The notes below the pieces were generated by a model that made no database searches, had not been told where the DNA came from, and worked only from the letters and a program-made list of their open reading frames with translations. 64,000 nucleotides of DNA, from assembly GCF_000004075.3 (NCBI RefSeq), contig NC_026660.2, positions 4,960,001 to 5,024,000 on the forward strand. The letters run 5' to 3'. This document shows, in pieces, positions 42,682 through 53,152 of the stretch. Numbering within the stretch: position 1 is the first letter of the stretch; the number at the start of each line of letters is the position of its first letter. A program made the position numbers and the translations under genes. This stretch comes from Cucumis sativus. Lineage: Eukaryota > Streptophyta > Magnoliopsida > Cucurbitales > Cucurbitaceae.

Positions 42682-43620
42682 GATTCTGATATGAAGACAG
42701 GAATCAAAAGAAAAGTAAATTCAGATCAGAATTGTGTCCTCCAGCAAAGAAATAAAGCAATAAACTTGACCAAAGAAACGATGTGGGGAAATGGAAAAAA
42801 AAAATCAGAAAAAAGCAGTGGAGCAGTTGCAATCATAAGACAAGTAAATTATAAATTACTTATGGAATTACTTTAAAGTTAGGTATCAAAAAATTTAAAA
42901 CGAAACAAAAACAAAATGGGGAAAGCATAAAGAGAAGAGCTTCGAAGAATCAAAGAAAGCCCCCACAAGTCCCTTCTACAGACAACAGCCGACACAAGAT
43001 TATATTTCAAAATCCCACAAAATTTCTATTCTCTGCATGACGGTGGAGTGGAACTGTTCTAAATCCAACGGACCAAATTTTGCAAGGAAAAGGGAAAGCT
43101 GCTAACTTTGCTATATTTACAGTTCGGTCCCATTTAAGAGAGAGAGAGAGAGAGAGAGAGACTTTCCTTTGAAGAGAAGGTAGGGAAAGAGTCACAATCT
43201 ACAGCTGGTAGAAGAATACTACTAATTTGTTATTGGAAACTTCAGTAAAATCCAAACAAATAATAAGTAGAAAGTAACAAAATCAACATTACCCTCAAAC
43301 TGATTTGAGTTTTCACTAATATAATCAAGCTTCAAAGGCATTTAAATTCATTTCTATGACATTTCTGCAATTACCCATTTCAATCAAACAGATGGAACAG
43401 AGAAAGAGAAAACGAAAGAAAGGGACTGCGAAGAAAAACAGAGTTAAGGGAGAAAAATAGAGAAAAAGAAAAAAACTAACCTTGAAGACTGGACGAAGCT
43501 GCAATAATCTTAGGGAGAAGTTTGAAATCAGAAGCAAGTATGCCCACCTTGCTCTGTGTGTGGTGTGTGTGTGTCTAAAACCCAGTTTTTGGTGGGATTG
43601 GAAGCATCCCAGAAGAAATA
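42682..43620 (-). promoter_or_regulatory. 5' UTR with a 795-bp leader intron of the ARM-repeat gene
   Basis: A strong pyrimidine tract and acceptor (ttcttttgattcctgtcttc ... atatcag) end at 42686, and AATC then precedes the ATG. The likely donor is CAAG before gttagt at 43480, with a leader exon above 43481. The intron carries an (AG)12 tract at 43137-43161 (CT on the sense strand). Confidence 0.65.
43137..43161. repeat. (AG)12 microsatellite in the ARM-gene leader intron
   Basis: Perfect AG dinucleotide run; it reads CT on the transcribed sense strand. Confidence 0.95.
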
Positions 43621-45838
43621 TTTTGGTTTCTCGAAGAGGAAACGGTCGAAAGAGATTCAAAAAATTTTAAAATGCTCAGAAGAAAGGCTCCAGAGAAGAA
43701 AGAAAGAAAGAAAGAAGGAGAGATGGGTACAAACAACACATGTCCAAAAAGAAAATCAAAGTATCCAGTGGAAGAAAACGTTGAAATTTTGTGTCATGTT
43801 CTCAGGTTGTTTGTGGAGAGATGGAGAGATGGAGAGATGGAGAGGTGTGGTGGTGATGTTGGGAAATGGAAATGAGATGCCAAATTAAACGTCGAATGTG
43901 ATCCGGGATCGGACGGTGGATAGTGGGTTTTGGTGCAGAGAATCTAACCGTTGAGATGAAATTTGAATCTGCTTTAAAGAAACTTTTAAATTTTGGAAAA
44001 GTGATTGGCGTGGCAAATTTGAAACGACTTCTGTAATTGCGTTTTGCGTTTTAAAATTATGTATTCCTTTTTGTAGCATTTGAGATGGAAACCACGTGTG
44101 TGAGAAGATATATTTTCGAAAACAGGGAAGTGGTTGATGCTCAATTGCTCAATTGCTCATGCTCAACCTGAAATTACGCCCCTATCCTTAAATCATACAC
44201 AAACCTTCAAAACTCTTTTTTACTTACTTCTAAAATTTTGAATAAAGCATCAGGAAAACTCAAACTGGATAAGTGGAAGGGTAACATCTTAAAATTGAAA
44301 ATATACCTAAAAGGGAACACACTTCAAACTTTAGAAACCAAATACAAATTATAAATAAATAAAAAGGTAAGTGGTATTGTGGTATTGTGGGAAAGAAAAA
44401 AGGGCGTGGGTCGGAACAGTCCCTCCCTCGGCCTTTGGAGCAACGGTGAAAAGTGACGGCGTTGCTTTTTGGTTTTCACCACCCTACAATCCCCACTTAC
44501 TTCGTTTCCTCTATAAAATGCATCCCTCAAAGAAATCGTGGTGGATCACAATCCCAAAACCAAGTTGCGTTTTGGCTGAGTTATTTGTTAATTTGACACA
44601 ACAAAGCATCATGGGATGGTTGTGAGTGGAGAGCCGTCACTTCACCCACGCCTTATTCATGCCTTACCTCCTTAACACCACAATCTCTACCTCCAGCCTC
44701 CATTTCCAAACCATTTCTATCATAATAATAATAATAATAATAAAACAATCTAGAATTGCATCCCTTTAGTTCACTGCTAAGTATATACCCCAAATCTTTT
44801 CACTATTTTGAATTAACAAATATGCTTCGCTACTCAAAATTTCTCACATTATAGATATATATATATATATATATTTAATGTTTTCTTATATTCCACGTTT
44901 ATCTTTATGGTAAATAAAAATATATATCTAAATCCTAATAATTCAATCGGATAAATTGGTCTACCAGATTTGAATAAAAACCATTAATAAGTTGGTCGAG
45001 GAGGTTTGAATAAAAACCGATAGTTGTATTTTTATTTATGTATTTGATAGTGAATTCAATTTAACTTATTTTACAACTAAAGGTGGTTACTCACTTAATA
45101 TTAGAATTAGTTTGAAGATAAATTATTACTAATACATGAACTCTTTTATAGGTTAAATAAATCAGAAAATTTTGTAGAAAAATTAATGAATAGTTTTTAA
45201 TGATTTTATTTTATAAAATGTAAATAGTTAGTCAAATTATTTCTATTTAAAAAACTCCTTAATAAATTAAAACATTTTTTAATAAATTAAAACATTTTTT
45301 AAAATAATAAAATAAAGTAAAATATCTACGAGCTATTGATGAATATGAAATTTGTAAACACTTTTATCAAACTAAATTTGTTATTTGAGATAATTTCCCT
45401 TTGAAATATGAACACATATACACGCAAAATGGGAAAACAGTGTTTAAAAAAAAAATTAAGAAATGAACCCAATGAATCTTAAAACGTGAACAAGAGTCTA
45501 AGTTGCTAATAAACATGAATACGACTCTAGGTTGCTTACCACTTAATACATTGCTAAAACAACACTGTAAAATAAAATAAAATAAAATAAAAAGTGTGGA
45601 CAAGAATCATATTTGCATATAATCTCAAACGGCCTTATCCAAAAGAAGAAGAACCCACAGAGAAACGGAGCAAAGACAGAGAGAGGGTTGAAATTCTGTT
45701 TAGGCTGCCATCGCACGTTAGCTCTTTGAGAAGAAGAATCTCATAAAAAATCCCTCTTTCTTTTTCGCCGTTTCAGACTTTTTGCCGCCATTTCTGACAC
45801 CAACTTTCTTGTTTCTTCAACCGTCCGATAAGAAAATC
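43621..45838. other. Intergenic region between two divergently transcribed genes
   Basis: The ARM-repeat gene (minus) and the RING-H2 gene (plus) point away from each other across this stretch. It contains an 8-bp tandem run (ggagagat, about 43815-43845), a gaaagaaagaaag run near 43698, an ataataata run near 44724, (AT)n near 44856-44874, and a repeat of about 45 bp (aagttggtc/aaattggtc ... ttgaataaaaacc) at 44951-45025. A 21-bp tandem (taataaattaaaacattttt) lies near 45261-45300. No gene was recognised. Confidence 0.5.
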
Positions 45839-45868
45839 TCCCACTACTTCCAGTCTCCCTTCATAATC

Positions 45869-45898
45869 ATGGACCCACCACGACAACCATTCCAATGA
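45869..45898 (+). promoter_or_regulatory. Upstream ORF 1 of the RING-H2 gene (9 codons)
   Basis: It reads MDPPRQPFQ then TGA. The start has A at -3 and G at +4, a strong plant initiation context. Its stop overlaps the next upstream ATG (ATGA). Whether it is in the transcript depends on the unseen transcription start and on there being no leader intron. Confidence 0.5.
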
Positions 45899-46071
45899 AC
45901 AAAACAAACCAACTGTCTTCTTCCACTTCATCTTTCTTCACTCTTTTCCCCAATTCTCTTTCCAGTCACGATTCTTCATCCTTTTCTCCTTTTTCATTCC
46001 ATTCCTCTCCTCTTCCTGCAAGTTTTTCATATTTTTCCAGTTGGGGTTCTGAGAATTCAGAGATTTGGTGA
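45895..46071 (+). promoter_or_regulatory. Upstream ORF 2 of the RING-H2 gene (58 codons, Ser/Phe-rich)
   Basis: It starts MNKTNQLSSSTSSFF and runs without a stop to a TGA at 46069-46071. The last base of that stop is the A of the main ATG (TGATG). Composition is Ser, Phe and Pro rich, reflecting a pyrimidine-rich leader. It may be a chance frame in CT-rich leader DNA, but its exact abutment with both neighbours is notable. Confidence 0.4.
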
Positions 46072-47013
46072 TGACGGGTTCTGGTATGAACTTGATTACC
46101 ACTGTTATTGGGTTTGGAATGAGTGCTACATTCATAGTGTTCGTCTGTACAAGAATCATTTGTGGTCGACTTCGTTCAGCTCAATCCAATACCCCCAATT
46201 ATGAGATTGAATCCAGGCTTGATCTTGAGCAGCAGGTAAGAAATACTCTCATCTCTCTTAATCTGGATCTGCACACTGTGTTTCTATTTACTTCTAGATC
46301 GTGAATCCCATTGGTTAATCACCACAGTATAGTGATGTAGCCAAGGATTGGAATGGTACCATCGTCTTAGGCATCTATATGTCAAAATGACGAGCCTCTT
46401 GGTTCTTTATGTTGTTTGATGCCAGCCAGAGTCCCGTGCGAGTGGCCTCGAACCAGTTCTCATAGCTGCTATACCAACAATGACGTTCGATCGAGAGGCT
46501 TTCAGTTCTATAGAAGATGCTCAGTGAGTACAACTTTCAATTCATTAGCATATCAGCTGCAGAAGAATAGATAATTAGGCTTACAGTTTTGTAGAAGATG
46601 TTCAGTTACTGATAGATAGATAACCTGACCCACTAAACTATGGTTCATTGCGCTCCACTTTCAGATGTTCAATCTGTTTGGGTGAGTATGAAGAGAAGGA
46701 AGTACTGAGAATAATGCCCAAATGTGGTCACAGTTTTCATCTCACTTGCATTGATGTATGGTTGAGAAAGCAATCTACATGCCCAGTCTGCAGGCTGCCA
46801 CTGCAAGACTCCTTTAGAACAAAACCTGCAAGACCAATGACAGTGAGCAGAGATCAGTCTTTTGATGGTTCTGAGATTTCAACTGATCATCATTCTCAAC
46901 ACTGGCTTCTACCTGGCCCCAATCGTTCGGAGGGCAACACAAGCAACCAATCACAGCTTCAACCCATTCCAGTAAACCCCGCAGCTCAAAGAGAGATGGA
47001 AACAATACAATGA
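46071..47013 (+). CDS. ATL-type RING-H2 finger protein (probable E3 ubiquitin ligase)
   Basis: Complete, 203 residues. Exons: 46071-46235, 46426-46523 and 46665-47013 (612 bases including TGA). The N-terminus holds one membrane span at about 9-32 (LITTVIGFGMSATFIVFVC), followed by a basic stretch. A GLEPVLIAAIPT sequence near 62-73 matches the position of the GLD motif of ATL proteins. The RING-H2 domain spans 89-130 with all eight ligands: C89, C92, C108, H110, H113, C116, C127 and C130, plus the Trp120 expected for E2 contact. The C-terminus is Ser/Gln/Pro rich and probably disordered. ATL proteins are membrane-anchored E3 ligases, often in defence or stress responses; the substrate cannot be inferred. 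I chose the ATG at 46071 because it puts the membrane span at the N-terminus. Confidence 0.92.
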
Positions 47014-49453
47014 TTAAATAAATTAGCTTCACTGCTGAACAGGTAGGAGCATGATTACACAGTTGGATATCCCATACTTCTGTACAAATCACTGTTTCCA
47101 TATTCTTTTGCATTGGGTAGTGTAGATTGAGGCCTTCTCAACCAATGCAATGAATTCTCATAATGTTGTGGATATCTCCATAAGTTTCTGCGTCGTTCAA
47201 ACTTTATATCAAATGGAAGTCTGGCAGAAACTTTGCTGCAATGAAGATCTTTTCTGGTGCTTACACCAGAATATTGAATCAAGTTAATGCAGAAACTTTC
47301 ACACATTCTATACAGTTCTTGCTGCACAAACATTTAAAAGTTCTGAGATCTTTAAATTATTCCAACTCTATAAGATTGAAATGTCAAGATACTTAGCTAT
47401 GCAAAACAACGTGAAATATCTCAATAAAATATCACATGCAAGAAAATTTTTGGCAACTTGCATTGCAACTCTTCCGAAAACTAAAATAAGCCACATAGAT
47501 ATTGAGGATGCAAGGTGGCCTCGCCAATCTCATTAAACCAAAAGTTCACATCATTATTTTCTATTTTTGTGTAAGTGCTACAGTCACAAGGGAAACTTAT
47601 TAAAAAGTAGTGTCTATATCGAGAAATGTATTGCATTAATCAAAGGAAGCAATCAAGACTACTGGAAGAAGAAAAACTTAACGGAATCATTAATAAATTA
47701 AAATCTTTGTAGTCCCCTAAAACTGATTTTGGAGTGAGTGAATATCTTTGGAGATCAGTGGAGTGGGCCATGAGCATGATACAGTGAGTGAGACCCCGAT
47801 ACTCGAATATGCAATACAGTTACACAAATAAAACAGAACAGAGATGTCAACCTCAGCCTCTGTGTAGCAGCAGATCGTGCTCCAACACCCCTACTGATTT
47901 CTGTGCGCAGAAAGAGATCAGCTTTGATGTTGTCTCTTCAACAAACCAATCCTTTTATCATGCCATAGGGAAAGAGAAATAGCACAAAACTAATAACATG
48001 TTAAGACTTGACGAAGGCATGGTCAAGCCCCATCCGCACCAATACTGCTCAGACCTCTGGGTGGTAATCTAAATCGCAAAGAAACTGGCAAGAACCCTTA
48101 AACAACGCAAAGACCCTCGTTACATTACTCTTCAGCCTTGATATTGGCATAGAGATGCCATGCGCCTTCTTATGGGGATTCGGTTCCCCTATAGAGAAAG
48201 AAGATTATCAGATTGCATAAACCCAAATGAATCAAAATAAAAAGTCTGAATAAAATGCTACACCTCTATCAGAAAATTCAAATCCCTATTTGATGTATCT
48301 TTCCATAAAAGTATGTACATGCGTTCCTTTTATCTTCTGATTGACCAATGTTGCCTTAAAAACTTTCATGAATCAAGTAATTTGAGTCTAAGCCCTTCAT
48401 ATCAATTAAATTGATAGAACTTGCTAGAAAGACTAAAGGATAAAAAGGAAACAAGAGAGAATAGCTTTACCTTGAAAACCTTTTTCACCAAAAACATTGG
48501 TTTTAAGACCTTTCTAAAATTAACTAAATCGAAAAAATTTTACAACTAAAAACTAAACGGTAGAAAGGAAACATAACATACTTCTTACGGACCAAGAAAC
48601 TTGAGTTTAAGACTTTTCTTAAATTAACCAAATAAATCAAAATTAAACAACAAAAGAACTAAGGGGCAATCTCGGAACTCGTTTGAAGATAGCTTAAGCT
48701 TAAAGGTTGATATAAATTTTCAACGATTCTAAAAAGAAGAATCCAATTGTTAAACACATTAACAACCAAGTAAACCAAACTTAAAATACAAGATAATAGA
48801 ACTTCTATGCAACAGCTATCCAAATGTGTTTTCACTAAACCTTTGTTTAAAAAGCAAGAGTGTTTTCTCATAATAACTCCAAAAAAGACATTAACTTGCC
48901 AATGATACCAATTAATAAACGGAAATATTAAACATAGAAAATAGAATTAAAGCAATGGACGCAGATAAGGATGATTAGAAAAGTATACAAGGTCTCATGG
49001 CTTGCTGAGATGACAGAAATCCAAAAATTAATAACAGTTAAGAAAGAACAAGAACAAATCTTTTTGTATCATATATTGACATAAGCTTTGAAGGGTAGTA
49101 GAAGTGTTGAACTTCCACAACAGCATTTAATTCACAAACTCAGTAGGGCATATGTGGTGGTTTGCATTCTCATAAGCATTGCAAAGATGATCTCAAACAA
49201 TACGGTCGGGGGGTTTCAAATTTTGATAAGCATAAGGAGAAGCAAAGAATGTGGCCAGTATGTTCCTAATGCTGAATTGCTAATCGAACCAAAAGGGCTC
49301 CGATTGCCTCAATTTGAAGTTGCATTCACAATGTTAATTGAAGAATCAAAAGATAATAGCAATGGTGACAAGACAAATTGAAATGTTGAGAGCCTCACCA
49401 GAATGCGAGTAAATTCTTCCATCTCAATTTTCAAACTAAGCAACGTCTATGGC
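47014..49453. other. Convergent 3' region between the RING-H2 gene and the next minus-strand gene
   Basis: Most of this is probably 3' UTR and spacer. A possible spliced 3' UTR exon of the minus-strand gene lies below 48190: the sequence ctttctctatag, read on the minus strand, precedes an open stretch of about 45 codons to about 48052. The matching donor CTG before gtgagg is near 49397. Nothing recognisable is encoded. Confidence 0.35.
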
Positions 49454-49984
49454 TCACGCATGAAACTGGGAAATAAGGTCCAAGGCCCGCAATCTCTCTA
49501 CATGAGGATCGAAACCCTTGGGCGTGGCAGTAAAGCGATTATGAGGATGCACTCGTCTTTCCTCGGCCATAGCCGCTGCGGAGGGAGATAGCTGACGCTT
49601 AACCCGCTTGTTCTTAATAAAACAATCCTTCATCTTCTCCTCAACCATTTCAATCGTACCCTTGGAATTCTGGTGGGCGTCGGCATCATCGTCGTCGCCG
49701 ACCTGCATCGGGTCGAAGGCGGCGCTGGTTGCGGAGGAGAGGGAAGTTTCGTTGATGGAAGGAGGAGGAAGAGGAAGAGGAAGAGGAAGAGATTGGGGAA
49801 GGTGAGTTGTAGAAAGGAAGAGGGAGAGGTTGAGGTTTGCTTGGTGAAGAGAATTATAGATTTGGAGGAGATGGGTTGGATTAGAGGTAGAAGGAAGCTG
49901 CTTAGCCATGAAGGTTGCTTGGTCTAGAGATAGTAAAAGATCGGACAATGAAGGTGGTGCTGTTCCGTCTGCCATGGCCTCCAT
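49454..49984 (-). CDS. Conserved plant protein of unknown function (176 aa)
   Basis: Single coding exon, 176 residues, starting MEAMADGTAPPSLSDLLLSL. The first 60 residues look helical (LSDLLLSLDQATFMAKQLPS ... LLQIYNSLHQANLNLSLFLS). A proline/leucine run, an acidic patch (VGDDDDADAH) and a basic cluster (KNKRVKRQLSPSAAAMAEER) that could act as a nuclear localisation signal follow. It ends DPHVERLRALDLISQFHA. I recall close homologues of the same length and ending in other eudicots, which supports it as a real gene, but no function is known to me. A second in-frame ATG is at codon 4. Confidence 0.75.
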   Translation of the reverse strand: MEAMADGTAPPSLSDLLLSLDQATFMAKQLPSTSNPTHLLQIYNSLHQANLNLSLFLSTTHLPQSLPLPLPLPPPSINETSLSSATSAAFDPMQVGDDDDADAHQNSKGTIEMVEEKMKDCFIKNKRVKRQLSPSAAAMAEERRVHPHNRFTATPKGFDPHVERLRALDLISQFHA

Positions 49985-50733
49985 CTTTCTCCTTCCACTA
50001 TTTATTAATGGGCAATGAATTGCAGAAGGAAAGGCAGGTAGAAGATGAGTAATGAATATTAAAATCTACGATTGCGTTTATAAAACCCAATTTTTTACCC
50101 TAAACACTCAATTCCCAATGCCAACCTTACACATGATAAAATATACATTTGCATGCCAACTTACCTAATTAATATGCTCTAACGCAAATTTTTTCAACAT
50201 TGAATATTAATCAAGCCGTAACATTATTGTAATTACTGTTATTATTTTAAAGTAAGCATCTTCCTCTCAAACGTTTCAATGTTTAATCAAGGATTAGACT
50301 TCAAAATGGAATTAAATATCTCCCCTATATTTCACCTTTCACATTATTATTCATTTGTTTTTATAAAATATACTTGAACTTTGATCTTGGTATATATTGA
50401 ATTGTGAAGAAAAAACAATGGATTTTGGTGTTTGTTTTTTTGTTGTTAGTTAAAAATAAATAGGGAGACAGAGATTAAACCTTAAGCTTAAAAATTAAAC
50501 AGAGGGTGAGAAATTAGCTGATTATTTATTTGAATAATAATGATGCAAAGATGATTGGTTTTCATTGCGAAATATGATGATAATGATGTTGGTGTTCCAG
50601 TTGCAATTGTGATGATACAATCATGTTTTAGTATCTTCCATTGGCTTTGCTTTGGTTGTGCAGAGTTCATGGAACATGCTGAGTTTGTTACCCCTTCTTA
50701 ATCTACTCCTCATGATCATTTTTATTTCTTTTG
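49985..50733. other. Short AT-rich spacer
   Basis: No gene was recognised. The part from about 50490 to 50733 may be the 3' UTR of the response-regulator gene on the minus strand. It contains an open stretch of about 60 codons (50488-50670) in AT-rich DNA with no recognisable motif. Confidence 0.4.
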
Positions 50734-51838
50734 CTAATCTTCTTCATCTTCATCTCGTTTTAACGACAGACGAAACTTCTACAAAATTAATTCACATAAT
50801 TAACAACTAACCATATAAATTAATATATATGTATATATATAGTTTAGTACCTGCAGATGACTTGAAATGTTTTCTTTTCTCAGTCCAGGGACATTCATAT
50901 GTTGAAGTATCTCCTTTGGATGAGCTTCTAAATTTTAATTAAGAAACAAAACATTTCAAGTTGAGTTAATTAATTAGTTAGTTATCATGGAGGAAGAGAA
51001 GAAAAAGAAAAGAATAGAATAGAATAGAATGGTGTCTTACTTTCAAGTCCCAATGCTCGAACGGTGTGCAAGAATGTATTATGCAATTGTTGAGTCCAAA
51101 TCAGCTTTGGCCTTTTCATCACTTTTGTTGAATGATGAGGTTGTTGTTTTGTAATTTTGATCATCTTCTGTTGTTGTTGTTGTTGAACAGGAACATGAAC
51201 AATATTATCGTTATTGGGAGGTAGTGGTTGTGTAATAATTCCTTTGATAATTGCAAATTGCCATAGATTTCTTATAGTTTTCATGGTGAGCGGCTTTACA
51301 AGATGTAACATTGCTCCTTTGTATAGGCATCCCAACTTTGCAATTTCGTTATCATCATCTGACATAACTGAACATTCAAAACACAACATAACACTATTTT
51401 TTTTTTCACTATATTTAGTTTGCTTGCACTATGCATTACATTAGTGATATATCAAACAAAACAAAACAAATTACTTACTAACAATTGGCAATTTCTTCAA
51501 TATCTGTTGGTCCATAACAAGCTTCTCAAGAAATTCATATGAACCCATATCAGGCAAATGGAGTTCTGTTAAAACCAGATGGATTTCATTCTCTCTTTCT
51601 CTTACCATCCTCAATGCATCAATGGCACAACTAGCAATAACAACTGTCACCCAAAACAAAATTCAGGGCCAATATCGAAGTTTTGAACCATCTCAAATCA
51701 TCTAATTATATATTTACCTTCATATCTACACAAATCCAGCATTTTGCACACAATTTTTAGGCTTGTAGAATCATGGTCAACCACCAAAACTCTGCATACT
51801 ACTACTTCACATGCTTCCCATTTTTTGGTCAATTCCAT
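50734..51838 (-). CDS. Type-B-like response regulator with pseudo-receiver and GARP domain
   Basis: Complete short form of 244 residues. Exons: 51718-51838, 51479-51643, 51041-51367, 50851-50927 and 50734-50778 (735 bases including TAG). The receiver domain spans about 14-140 (CRVLVVDHDSTSLKIV ... LVKPLTM). Asp21 and Lys120 are present, but the phospho-acceptor position reads Glu67 (LVLTELHLPDM, where active receivers have DVxMPDM). A Gln6 run (157-162) follows. The GARP/Myb-like DNA-binding domain covers 180-238 (KRPKLIWTQQLHNTFLHTVR, NVPGLRKENISSHLQKFRLS). The long C-terminal activation region of canonical type-B ARRs is missing; the protein stops at KRDEDEED. This suggests a phosphorylation-independent regulator, perhaps of the ARR-B side branch outside core cytokinin signalling. 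An in-frame upstream ATG at 51853 would add five residues. Confidence 0.85.
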
Positions 51839-51853
51839 CCTCCAACAACACAT

Positions 51854-53152
51854 ATAGATGAAGAGAGTAGAACATGCGTTCAATCTCTCTGTACCATATG
51901 TTTATTTAAATGAGAAGCCTGCTTTTGTAAGGACATTCTAATAAGTTGTGAAGGAAAAAATTTGCAAATTTGGGATGTTGTTTAATGTAAAAGAAGACTA
52001 CCATATAAATGTTTTGTTTTCCTGTTATGAGGGGGAATGAACCTATATATCCAAGTCTACTAATAATTTTCTACCTTTATAATATTGTTACCATTTTTTA
52101 AGTGCTTCCTAAGGTAAGCTGTTTGATCTTTTTATGCTTTCAGCATGCTTCATTAACCATCTCCATCTTTACATCTTCAACATTTGGAATGTCTGTATTT
52201 ACCATTAAATGTAAATTTTCAGTTCAAGAACCTTGTTTACATAATTTAAAATTTAGTTGAAAAATGTAACACTTTGAAATATGTAGACCCTAAATAAAAA
52301 TTTACGCAGGAAATCTCGGGATTAAAAAGAAGTTTTGTGTCATTATAATTTAACTATTCAATCCTAAATTTGATACAACCTTAAATTCAAATATATAAGG
52401 TAATGCCTCTCAAATGAAACTAAAAATTTATGAAAGGACAAAACCCTTAAATCATATAACATTTTGCAGTAGAACAATCCATAATCCATACATGTAAGTT
52501 GAAACACAATTTTGGTTTTACTGTTGATTCCATTTCAATCATTATAATTTTTAATATTCAGAACTAGTCCTCATGCTTTACATTGATACATTGATAGAAA
52601 AATCTATTCTATCATTGATGAAATCTAAGATTTTACTGTATTTTATTAATATTTTATACAGTTTTGCCATCTAAAAAACAAATAATTAGTTCCTATTATT
52701 AGTTTAGGAATCAACATTCTCTCTCCCATTTTAGAAAACATATTCACATTCTGCTATTTTTTTAATAGAAATTATAATCATTATTTTTCAAAGAAAGCTA
52801 AGATATATCGAAAAAACATTGACTAAATAATTTGAACGTTGGGAGTAACATTCAGAAAGATTTAACCAAATTAGAAATCAAGATCTTTGCTAAACCTAAT
52901 GTATTATAATTACATCATTAAAAGCACCAATCAATGCCTAAACAAAAAAAAAGCTCAAAATATCTTGATCAGCCAAAAAAAAAAATATATACTTACATTC
53001 TAAAACTATAGAATTTGCACTCCATAATCAGAGGGCACACAAACACAGCAGCTCAATCAAAGAGTGCTCTAGCAAAAACAAGCTTTATACATATGTTCTA
53101 AACTATAGGATTTGCACTCCATAATCATCGGAGTGCACACAATAGCTGAGCT
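51854..53152. other. AT-rich spacer with a degenerate dispersed repeat
   Basis: No gene was recognised. Bases 52500-52700 contain a degenerate 'ttttggtttt...tagtcctcatgctttac' sequence of the same general style as other dispersed repeats in this window. Two near-copies of a sequence around cactccataatca lie at 53014 and 53113, so the stretch just after the nuclease gene holds a duplication of about 100 bp (actatagaatttgcactccataatca and actataggatttgcactcca). Confidence 0.5.
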
